Source: Verrucomicrobiia bacterium (GTDB lineage: Bacteria; Verrucomicrobiota; Verrucomicrobiia; Verrucomicrobiales; DEV007). Taken from it: a stretch of DNA of 33,075 nt. Below, piece after piece: positions 17,401-23,466 of the stretch; position 1 is the stretch's first letter; the number at the start of each line of letters is the position of its first letter. The translations under genes were made by a program, and so were the position numbers. The DNA is taken from contig JAGRPC010000291.1 in the NCBI GenBank assembly GCA_020439925.1, positions 1,412 through 34,486 of the forward strand, written 5' to 3'. The notes below the pieces were generated by a model. The model was not told where the DNA came from. It saw only the letters and a list, made by a program, of their open reading frames with translations, and did not search any database.

Positions 17401-19348
17401 GGCCGCCCGCAGCGTATCCGTCTGGATCCTCGCCAATGCGAGCGGAGGCCTCTCAGTCGATGATCTCCGGATCACCCAGGAAGGAGATGGCGAACCTCGC
17501 CCGATCTTTGGCCCCGCCAGCACCAATCTTCTCTCCAACGGGGGCTTCGAGTCCGGCTTCGCCACCTGGGATCTAGGAGGCACTACTCTTCTCTCGGCCG
17601 CGTCGCGCACGGGGACCGCAGCGGCCGCCCTTTCCGAAGGATCCTTTGTCGTCCAGACCCGGACAGTGAGGCCCGGTGAGATGCTCGCACTCGCCGGAGT
17701 CTACTTCACCGGAGCTCCCGGAGGCAGGGTCGAGGCCGGCTTCTCTTTCTGGAATGCTTCCGGCGATTGGATCACCGATCGCACCCTTGTGCTCCCGGAT
17801 TCATCCTCGTATCGTGAATTCCTCGTCGATACGAGTGCCCCCGAGGGCAGTGCAACGGTCACTCTCTGGGTCTGGCGAAGCAACGGCGACGCGGTCACCG
17901 TGGACGACCTCGTCCTTTTCCGCCCCGACGAATCCACCGGAACTCCCTCCAATCTCTATTCAAACGGGAGCTTCGAGGGCGGCTCGCTCGCTCCCTGGGA
18001 TACGGGCGGGAGCGACGTGATCATGGTCTCCAACGCACATTCGGGGAATAGCGCCGCCCAGATCGGAAGCAATTCCTTCGTCGTGCAGAGTTTTCCTGCG
18101 CTTCCCGGAGAACGCTATCTTCTCGGCGGATACCATTTCAACAACGGGGCGGCAACCGCTCCACGCGAGGCAGGTTTCACTTTCTGGAGTGCAAGCGGTC
18201 AATGGCTCGGTGACACGATCGCCAGCCTGCCGGATTCCTCAGCCTACGCCCCCTTTGCCATCGAGGGAATCGTTCCCGACCAAGCGGCCTCATTTTCCGC
18301 CTGGGTCTGGAGTGGCGAAGGCGGCAACGTCGCTGTCGACGATCTCACCCTGGCCCGCCTCGGTGAAGGAACCGCGAATGCAGATCTCACGGCAACGCCG
18401 GAGGACGCCATCGAGGAACGCCAGGTCATGGACGAGACAACCGAATTGACCATGATTGCTCTGAAGAGTTCCCGAACCATCGAGTTTTCGGGGGAACTCC
18501 CGGTGGAAAAGGACGATGATCTTTCGCTTTTCCTTGGCACTCCCTATCCGGTCTTCACGAATGGATGGCATCCCCTCTACGTCGACGGCCCAAGGGAAGT
18601 CGCGACTTACGGAATCGATCCCGGAGAATCCAAATCCCTCGTTACCTCTTTGAGAGGCTCCGGAATTGTATCCGCCCAATGGCATCTCGACTCCTTGCCC
18701 GGCTACGCAACTCTGAGACTTCTGATCGACGGGATCGAACGCGAACGCTGGACCTCACCAAGCGACACGACTTCTTATCGCACCGTTTCGGCGAAGTTGA
18801 TCGGGGCCGGGATTCACAGCGTCGAGTTCCGACTTGAAGGTCATGGAGTTTCCAGTGATCCCTACCTCGCCGCGACCCTGCGCAACCTTGTCTTTCATCA
18901 GGGCATTCAACGTCTCCAACCCGACCTGGCCGTATCCGATACATCCGGCGGATACTTCATCGGCGAAAACCGCTATCTGACAGGCGGGGCGACCCAACAA
19001 CTGCGCCTCAAAGCACGAGGAAGAAAACCGACACTCTTCACATTAGTGTGGAGCAACGACGCGGACAAACTTGAAGACGGAGCCCTCCTCTCCGGTTCCC
19101 GGGGAGATCGCTTCCACAAAGCCTCTTACTTTCAAGTCGACGCCTACCACAGGAGCAACATCACAGCAGCCATCACTTCCGGAAACTGGGAAACCCGAAT
19201 GGCTGCCCCGGGAGGCACCGAGACTTTCGGAGCGGAGATCCGTCGCACGAGGGCGGGCCGAAGAGGTTTCAAAGGTATCGTGAGAGCAAAGTCACTACTC
19301 GACGAGGCAAAACGCGACGAAGTGAAGCTCCAAACGAGAGGGCGTTGA
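14408..19348 (+). CDS. Giant exported PQQ sugar dehydrogenase-like / diheme cytochrome c / Ig-like / CBM-like protein
   Basis: A 1646-residue secreted protein (ATG 14408; a TTG at 14381 would add nine residues). The signal peptide is MRVLKIFTLLLSIMPWGEVTAQ. Residues about 35-455 match the soluble PQQ-dependent glucose/sorbosone dehydrogenase beta-propeller (HNGGGLFFGLDGFLYLSTGD, GTRSPHRMVQD, GDIGQGTQEEI). Residues about 465-775 match SO_2930-type diheme proteins (YRVNQPLWSDDAGKERWIAI), with heme motifs CGTCH (C601, C604, H605) and CSHCH (C682, C685, H686). A Big-type Ig domain follows at about 794-887, then three CBM4/9-like units at 892-1320. The C-terminal region (1320-1646) is beta-rich and unrecognised. 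The expected activity is oxidation of a sugar or alcohol with electrons passed to the hemes; the substrate is unknown. No sorting signal is obvious. It is preceded by an AT-rich leader without a Shine-Dalgarno sequence. Confidence 0.92.
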   Translation: MRVLKIFTLLLSIMPWGEVTAQDAAGLDRAVAIAPFLNGALPPRPPRPSTGSWRLVNAFPSLTFIDPVQMLPVPFSNRLMVVEKSGRLVVFENSELVTTKTVLLDIRSQVESSHDSGMMGLAFHPEFGVPDSPNRNYLYVYYRFTVQKSDTNRAYCRLSRFTWDASSNSIAPSSESVLINQYDRHNWHNGGGLFFGLDGFLYLSTGDEGGANDQYNTGQRMDTGLLAGVLRIDVDRDPTRSHPIRRQPRNPSTPPSDWPNSYSAGYYIPNDNPWQSPTGALLEEFYAIGTRSPHRMVQDRVTGDIWLGDIGQGTQEEISKVVRGGNLQWPYREGNVAGPKTKPSPLIGTDVTPVYAYGRTTGGCVIGGYVYRGALHPELSGKYIFGDHNSNAIWSLDTSGGSPVVTQILTLSPHGPGPKNGMGSFGIDSSGEIYVLSLAGTDLDGGRIYRIEKSTEGVPEPPHLLSQTTAFLDLASLTPAAGLVPYRVNQPLWSDDAGKERWIAIPNDGTPDSAAERIGWSEEGNWSFPVGTVLIKHFGYPDRRLETRFLVYGDDLSWYGFTYRWLEDGSDAELLSGEPVDATITVGSESRQWHFPGRNECGTCHSSAAGRVLGVKARQLNGDFFYASTGRTANQIVTLNRLGFFSPAVDESRLPTLLTSKAQDDPLATLERRARSYLDVNCSHCHQPAAPTQAAFDARLETPPFFQNLINVSPNNALGISGARLVSPGRPDLSIVHRRLGSLAPGVAMPPLAKNLVDLDGLALITDWINSLDPAVVPTGPTSGTTPRDHSPPVLTLIRSGDTAPVNGPFFVEVEASESVRGLTAGDIAIDNGTITSISGSGTSWTLGIVPSSPGTGSLSIPADRVVDQNGNANPATPPLSFFYEAPSGPEDLLTGGDFENGLEGWDNGGGVTPTTSAHLGLRAAALSPSAYIVRTIPVNELQNYLYTGWIASSAPGVRAEAGLTFWDGNGVWIHDRILSFEPVSAWSPFELAFTAPVAARSVSVWILANASGGLSVDDLRITQEGDGEPRPIFGPASTNLLSNGGFESGFATWDLGGTTLLSAASRTGTAAAALSEGSFVVQTRTVRPGEMLALAGVYFTGAPGGRVEAGFSFWNASGDWITDRTLVLPDSSSYREFLVDTSAPEGSATVTLWVWRSNGDAVTVDDLVLFRPDESTGTPSNLYSNGSFEGGSLAPWDTGGSDVIMVSNAHSGNSAAQIGSNSFVVQSFPALPGERYLLGGYHFNNGAATAPREAGFTFWSASGQWLGDTIASLPDSSAYAPFAIEGIVPDQAASFSAWVWSGEGGNVAVDDLTLARLGEGTANADLTATPEDAIEERQVMDETTELTMIALKSSRTIEFSGELPVEKDDDLSLFLGTPYPVFTNGWHPLYVDGPREVATYGIDPGESKSLVTSLRGSGIVSAQWHLDSLPGYATLRLLIDGIERERWTSPSDTTSYRTVSAKLIGAGIHSVEFRLEGHGVSSDPYLAATLRNLVFHQGIQRLQPDLAVSDTSGGYFIGENRYLTGGATQQLRLKARGRKPTLFTLVWSNDADKLEDGALLSGSRGDRFHKASYFQVDAYHRSNITAAITSGNWETRMAAPGGTETFGAEIRRTRAGRRGFKGIVRAKSLLDEAKRDEVKLQTRGR
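17081..18365 (+). repeat. Three tandem CBM4/9-like coding repeats within the giant protein
   Basis: Units begin at 17081, 17525 and 17951 (148 and 142 codons apart). Each starts NLxSNGxFExG followed by WDxGG, has an AG(L/F)(T/S)FW block, and ends with VDDL. This jelly-roll pattern is typical of carbohydrate-binding modules and would anchor the enzyme to polysaccharide. Carbohydrate binding is inferred from the family. Confidence 0.75.
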
Positions 19349-19368
19349 ACGCGGCAGAATCAACGCCC
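19340..19368. terminator. Perfect 9-bp inverted repeat spanning the two convergent stop codons
   Basis: GGGCGTTGA (19340-19348) and TCAACGCCC (19360-19368) are exact reverse complements, separated by 11 bases. Each arm contains the TGA stop of one of the converging genes. Position and symmetry suggest a bidirectional terminator or RNA-stabilising hairpin, but no T-run follows on either strand. Confidence 0.5.
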
Positions 19369-20223
19369 CCCCGGAGTTTCGAAAGAACCTGACATTGAGG
19401 CGGCACGCTCCAGTTCCTCGCGAAACTCCTGGAAACTCCAGGCGGACTTCGAGAGACCCCACGCCTTCGGCGGTTCCACTGCCGGATCGATCTCCGCGAC
19501 GATCACGTCCTCGACATGACGCCGGCTTTTCACAAGGATCTCACCCCCAGGATCGACCACGTAACTGTCGCCGTAACCCACCGCGTCCGGACGGCTGAGA
19601 CCACTTTTTGAGGGGTCGAGGATGACATTGTTGCCCCGGACGAAATAAACGCCATTTTCGATCGCACGGGCCGTATGATCCGCTCTCACTTTCTCGTAGT
19701 GGGAAAGCAATCCGGCGGGACGGATGGCATTGAAGTGCGGGGCAAAGATCACCTTCGCTCCTTTCAGGGCGAGGATTCGTGCCGGCTCGATGTAGCCACC
19801 ATCCGAACAGATCAGCACGCCGAAGACGAGACCTTCGTGTTCCCACACCGGAAAATCTCGTCCCTGCCGGTGGAACTTCTGATAGGCCGAACACTTCGAA
19901 TACTTTCCTGCGAGATGTCCCCGGTGTGCAACCATCACGGTGTTGTAGAGGTCGTCGCCCCGTAGCTCGTTGAATCCCACGATGGCCAGCGCCTCGTGAC
20001 GGCTTGTCACGTCGAGGACCCGCATCGCCTCCTCGGAGTCGAGGGCGAAGGCGCCCCTTCGTGCTTCCTTCTCCGTGTCGGGATAGCCGGTAAGAAAACA
20101 TTCGGGAAAACTCGCCACCACCGCTCTCTCCGCGTCGGCCCTCGCAAGCCCTTCCTCAAAGCGTGAGAGATTGTGGTCAAAATCCGCATTCCACGACTCG
20201 TACTGACAATGCGCGATCTTCAT
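19360..20223 (-). CDS. Carbon-nitrogen hydrolase (nitrilase superfamily amidohydrolase)
   Basis: A 287-residue cytoplasmic enzyme that should hydrolyse a C-N bond through a Cys nucleophile. The catalytic triad is visible: Glu41 in PECFLTGYP, Lys110 in GKYSKCSAYQK, and Cys139 in VLICSDGGY, all in family-typical context. RADHTARAIENGVYFVRGNN is the usual following block. The ATG at 20223 gives the canonical start (MKIAHCQYE, with a beta strand at the N-terminus). The frame remains open for 193 more codons upstream over the divergent gene, but that portion has no family resemblance. The substrate (aliphatic amide, N-carbamoyl compound or omega-amide) cannot be told. It stands alone on its strand and is divergent from a small membrane-protein gene. 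Confidence 0.92.
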   Translation of the reverse strand: MKIAHCQYESWNADFDHNLSRFEEGLARADAERAVVASFPECFLTGYPDTEKEARRGAFALDSEEAMRVLDVTSRHEALAIVGFNELRGDDLYNTVMVAHRGHLAGKYSKCSAYQKFHRQGRDFPVWEHEGLVFGVLICSDGGYIEPARILALKGAKVIFAPHFNAIRPAGLLSHYEKVRADHTARAIENGVYFVRGNNVILDPSKSGLSRPDAVGYGDSYVVDPGGEILVKSRRHVEDVIVAEIDPAVEPPKAWGLSKSAWSFQEFREELERAASMSGSFETPGGR

Positions 20224-20346
20224 TCCGACAAGTTTGTCGATTTCTGCGCCCGCGGGCAAGCCCGACCGCTCAGGAAGGAATGGCGCGATCACCTCTCCCG
20301 CATCTCCTTGCCAGCAAGGGAATTCTTCTGGTAAAACCTTCTCAAG

Positions 20347-20847
20347 ATGAGCAGCTTCCGAGTTCGCCCCCGCTTCTCGCAGCACCTGCCCTTTCCTCCC
20401 GCCGAGGTCGAGCAGCGAATTGCCTCCAAGCTTGGAGAACGTTGTCATGGATGTGTCCTGCTGCGCTTTCCCGGCTACCTCACCCTGCGGATTCCGGAAG
20501 ACCGCCAGCATTTCTGGTCGCCTCAGCTCACCCTCAGTCTCGATCCCGACGAGTCGGAGGGAACCTGCATCTCCGGCATCTACGGTCCCCGCACCAATGT
20601 GTGGTCGATGTTCCTCTACGGCTACCTCATCGTCGGCGTGCTCGGATCCTTCACCGGCATCTTCGGCATCGCCCAGTGGGTCGTGGGTGCGAAACCCTGG
20701 GGCCTCATCCCCTTCGGCGTCTTCCTGATCCTCGCCGTTGCCCTCTACCTGCTCGCCCAGCTCGGTCAGAAGTTCGGAGCTCAGCAGACTTACACCCTGC
20801 ACCTCGCCTACGAGGCGGCCGTCGGCGAAAGCGCGGAAATCCGCTGA
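20347..20847 (+). CDS. Hypothetical two-TM membrane protein
   Basis: A 166-residue protein I do not recognise. A soluble N-terminal half (1-86; FPPAEVEQRIASKLG, then beta-like LTLRIPEDRQHFWSPQLTL) is followed by two membrane segments at about 88-112 and 118-138 and a short hydrophilic tail. It starts with ATG in the 123-base divergent gap behind the nitrilase gene and has no strong ribosome site. It ends 24 bases before the convergent metal-regulator gene. Codon use looks like that of the neighbours and the competing frames show no family resemblance, so it is probably real. Confidence 0.75.
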   Translation: MSSFRVRPRFSQHLPFPPAEVEQRIASKLGERCHGCVLLRFPGYLTLRIPEDRQHFWSPQLTLSLDPDESEGTCISGIYGPRTNVWSMFLYGYLIVGVLGSFTGIFGIAQWVVGAKPWGLIPFGVFLILAVALYLLAQLGQKFGAQQTYTLHLAYEAAVGESAEIR

Positions 20848-20871
20848 GCCGACTAGGACGCCCGCCCCCCC

Positions 20872-21531
20872 TCAGCCGACAGCTTCGACAAAAACCTGCC
20901 CGGCGACACCGGTGCCCAGTTGCACCGCCGTCCCCTTGCGCCGTGACAGCTCCAGGACTCCCGCAGCCCGATTCGTGTCGGCGAGAACCACTTCCTCACC
21001 GAGACGCAAACCCTTCTCCTGCAGCCAGCCAAGCAGTGCCGGATCTTCATCCGAAACCCGTACAAGACGATAGCGTCCCGCCTCTGCCTCAAGCAGCGAG
21101 ACCGACCGGTTCTTGGCGATGACCCCGTCACGGTCAGGGATGGGATCACCATGCGGATCGTGCGTGGGAGCCCCCAACATCTCGTCCATACGGTCGAGAA
21201 GTCGGTCCGAGATGACGTGTTCGAGAATCTCCGCTTCCTCGTGCACCTCCGACCAGTCGAACCCCATGGCTTCGACAAGGAAAGTTTCGATCAGCCGGTG
21301 CCGGCGTACCACCTTCATCGCCTCGGCTACCCCTCTCGGTTTCAGCGACAATCCACGTCGGGGTTCGTAGGAAACCATCCCGCGCTCCCTGAGGTGACGC
21401 ATCATGATCGTAACCGTTCCCGGTGTCACTTCGAGTTCCCGGGCAATTTCCCCCACCGTGGTACTTCCACGTCCATCCCCCTGGAGACGGAGAATGGCTT
21501 TCAGGTAGTTTTCGACGGTGCTGGACGGCAT
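20872..21531 (-). CDS. DtxR/MntR-family metal-dependent transcriptional repressor with FeoA/SH3-like C-terminus
   Basis: A 219-residue repressor. Winged helix at residues 5-65 (VGEIARELEVTPGTVTIMMRHL is helix-turn-helix, followed by a wing). The dimerisation and metal-binding domain spans about 66-140, and a FeoA/SH3-like domain about 145-219. Metal-site residues matching MntR are His78 (RRHRLIE) and Glu101/Glu104/His105 (EILEH). Asn8 and Lys11 stand where MntR has Asp8 and Glu11, so the metal site differs from Bacillus MntR. The ATG at 21531 gives the canonical N-terminus; an upstream extension to 21603 lacks resemblance. It is divergent from the Tro-type uptake operon across a 101-base gap rich in inverted repeats, as expected if metal-bound protein represses both directions. 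The metal (Mn, Fe or Zn) is not determinable. Confidence 0.93.
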   Translation of the reverse strand: MPSSTVENYLKAILRLQGDGRGSTTVGEIARELEVTPGTVTIMMRHLRERGMVSYEPRRGLSLKPRGVAEAMKVVRRHRLIETFLVEAMGFDWSEVHEEAEILEHVISDRLLDRMDEMLGAPTHDPHGDPIPDRDGVIAKNRSVSLLEAEAGRYRLVRVSDEDPALLGWLQEKGLRLGEEVVLADTNRAAGVLELSRRKGTAVQLGTGVAGQVFVEAVG

Positions 21532-21534
21532 GCG

Positions 21535-21610
21535 TTGAAGACTAATCCCTTTATTTGGATAATGCAAGATTGTTTCTTGACCGTTCAAGATAACTAAATA
21601 CACTCTTCAA
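21535..21610. promoter_or_regulatory. Divergent promoter/operator region of the metal-uptake locus with nested inverted repeats
   Basis: This lies between the regulator ATG (21531) and the troA-like ATG (21633). A perfect dyad TCTTGA-ccgt-TCAAGA spans 21575-21590. It overlaps a second, CAAGA-ttgtt-TCTTG (21565-21579). TTAT-ttgg-ATAA lies at 21551-21562. An outer pair TTGAAGA (21535-21541) and TCTTCAA (21604-21610) flanks the whole. The plus-strand promoter candidate is TTGACC (21577-21582), 16 bases, TACACT (21599-21604). The minus-strand candidate is TTGAAC, 18 bases, CATTAT. Both would overlap the dyads. The element is a plausible repressor operator by position; binding is inferred. Confidence 0.5.
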
Positions 21611-21632
21611 GCACACGATACAGACCAAACCC

Positions 21633-22598
21633 ATGAGACTCTACCTATCCCTCCTGTTCCTGGCTTCGCTCCTCGCCGGATGTAACGACACTCCGTCCCG
21701 GGAAGAGGGTCCCTATCGGGTTGTCGCCACGGTCGGAATGATTGCAGACGTCGTCCGCGAGATCGCAGGTCCCCTCGCTCAGGTAGAGGGGCTTATCGGC
21801 GAAGGTGTGGACCCTCACCTCTACAAGCCGACCGCTTCCGATGTGAAAGCGATGCAGGCCGCCGATGTCGTATTCTACAATGGCTTGCTCCTCGAAGGAA
21901 AGATGACCGACGTCCTCGTGAAGCTCGCCACTTCCGGAAAGCGCGTCCACGCCGTCACCGAAGGCCTCACAGAGGAATCCGGCTACGTCCTCACCGGTGC
22001 CGATGAGCACCACGACCCGCATGTCTGGATGGACGTGAAAGGCTGGATCGCCGCGACCCGGGTGATCGAGGAGGCTCTCGCCGAGTTCGACTCGGCCAAC
22101 GCCGACACCTATCGCACGAATGCGGCCGCCTATCGGGAAAGGCTCGTCGCGCTCGATGATTACGCGAGAAAGTCGCTTGGCTCCGTTCCCGAGCAGCAAC
22201 GCGTTCTCGTCACCGCTCACGACGCCTTCCAGTATCTCGCTCGCGCCTACGGCATCGAAGTGCGGGGGATCCAGGGGATCAGCACCGAGTCGGAGGCGGG
22301 AGTCAAGGATATTGAAGATCTTGTCTCCTTCCTGGTCGAGCGAAAGATACCCGCCGTCTTCATTGAAAGTTCGGTTTCCGACAAGAACGTAAGGGCGCTG
22401 ATCGAGGGTGCCGCCGCCAAGGGACATGCCGTTGTCATCGGCGGAGAGCTCTTTTCCGATGCCATGGGTTCCGCAGGCACCTACGAAGGCACCTACCTGG
22501 GAATGATCGATCACAACATCACCCTCATCACCCGGGCTCTCGGCGGCTCAGCGCCAGAGAACGGTTTCCAGGGAAAACTTTCCGCCCCCCATTCCTGA
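21633..22598 (+). CDS. troA: TroA-like metal ABC transporter substrate-binding lipoprotein
   Basis: A 321-residue periplasmic lipoprotein that captures divalent metal. The lipobox LAGC ends at Cys17 (MRLYLSLLFLASLLAGC). Metal ligands follow the TroA pattern: His62 (DPHLYKP), His130 (DPHVWMD), His196 (TAHDAFQYLARAYG) and Asp276 (ELFSDAMG). The spacing between the last three (66 and 80) equals that of Treponema TroA (His133, His199, Asp279). Three His plus Asp is TroA-like, whereas Mn-specific PsaA has Glu at the third position. There is no long His-rich loop as in ZnuA. Specificity is Mn, Zn or Fe; the DtxR/MntR-type neighbour favours Mn or Fe by inference. First gene of the operon; no clear Shine-Dalgarno sequence. 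Confidence 0.93.
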   Translation: MRLYLSLLFLASLLAGCNDTPSREEGPYRVVATVGMIADVVREIAGPLAQVEGLIGEGVDPHLYKPTASDVKAMQAADVVFYNGLLLEGKMTDVLVKLATSGKRVHAVTEGLTEESGYVLTGADEHHDPHVWMDVKGWIAATRVIEEALAEFDSANADTYRTNAAAYRERLVALDDYARKSLGSVPEQQRVLVTAHDAFQYLARAYGIEVRGIQGISTESEAGVKDIEDLVSFLVERKIPAVFIESSVSDKNVRALIEGAAAKGHAVVIGGELFSDAMGSAGTYEGTYLGMIDHNITLITRALGGSAPENGFQGKLSAPHS

Positions 22599-22633
22599 TC
22601 CTCGCCACCAAGTCGATCGAATCCACCTCCATC

Positions 22634-23464
22634 ATGCACACCGAATCGCTCAGCGGGCAGGCGGTTTTCCCTGCCAAACACACCGAACCCCGTCCCGAGC
22701 ACCCACCGGAGGTTCCCCTGGCGATCCACGATCTTACCGTCGCCTACCACCGCAAACCGGTCCTCTGGGACATCGAACTGAACATTCCCGAGGGCAAACT
22801 CGTCGGTATCGTCGGTCCCAACGGGGCCGGCAAGAGCACGCTACTCAAGGCCTGCCTCGACCTCGTCCCGCGGACCTCGGGTTGGGCTCACATCTATGGG
22901 GTCCCCTATCGGAAGGCCCGGCATCGCGTCGCTTATGTTCCCCAGCGCGAAAGCGTCGACTGGGACTTTCCCGTGAACGCCCTCGATGTCGTCGCAATGG
23001 GTGCCTATCGGCGACTCGGCTGGTTCCGGCGGGTCAACAAGACCGAGACGAAACGGGCCATGGAGGCCCTCGATCAGGTCGGCATTGCCCATCTTGCCCA
23101 TCGCCAGATCAGCCAGCTTTCCGGGGGGCAACAGCAGCGGGTCTTCCTGGCCCGTGCCCTCATGCAGGACGCCGACCTTTACCTGATGGACGAACCCTTT
23201 GCCGCCGTGGACGCGGCGACCGAGCAAGCCATCGTCGACCTCCTGCGCCGCCTCTCCGGCGAGGGCAAAACCTGCCTCGTGGTGCACCACGACCTCGCCA
23301 CGGTGACCTCCTACTTCGACTGGATTGTCCTCATCAACATGCGAATCGTCGCGGCCGGACCGACCGCCGAAACCTTTTCCCGGGAAAACCTCCAGAAGAC
23401 CTACGGCGGCAAGCTCAGCCTCCTTGAAAAGGCCGCCGAGGCCCTCCGCTCCACTCCGCGCTGA
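22634..23464 (+). CDS. troB: Metal ABC transporter ATP-binding protein (TroB/ZnuC-like)
   Basis: A 276-residue ATPase energising the metal permeases. Walker A GPNGAGKST is at 61-69, signature LSGGQQQRV at 162-170, Walker B LYLMDE at 182-187, and the switch-region VVHHDLATV follows. Family-typical QRESVDWDFPVN and GAYRRLGWF are present. An unusual N-terminal extension of about 28 residues (Pro/His-rich, MHTESLSGQAVFPAKHTEPR) precedes the core strand AIHDLTVAY. No internal start would give a much shorter protein, so the extension may be real. The gene follows troA with a 35-base gap and precedes the permease by 2 bases, so a single operon is likely. Confidence 0.95.
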   Translation: MHTESLSGQAVFPAKHTEPRPEHPPEVPLAIHDLTVAYHRKPVLWDIELNIPEGKLVGIVGPNGAGKSTLLKACLDLVPRTSGWAHIYGVPYRKARHRVAYVPQRESVDWDFPVNALDVVAMGAYRRLGWFRRVNKTETKRAMEALDQVGIAHLAHRQISQLSGGQQQRVFLARALMQDADLYLMDEPFAAVDAATEQAIVDLLRRLSGEGKTCLVVHHDLATVTSYFDWIVLINMRIVAAGPTAETFSRENLQKTYGGKLSLLEKAAEALRSTPR

Positions 23465-23466
23465 CC

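Noticed and set aside
21633-22598. Assignment as a Mn-specific PsaA-type protein
   Set aside because: The third ligand is His196, as in TroA, not Glu; specificity is left open.
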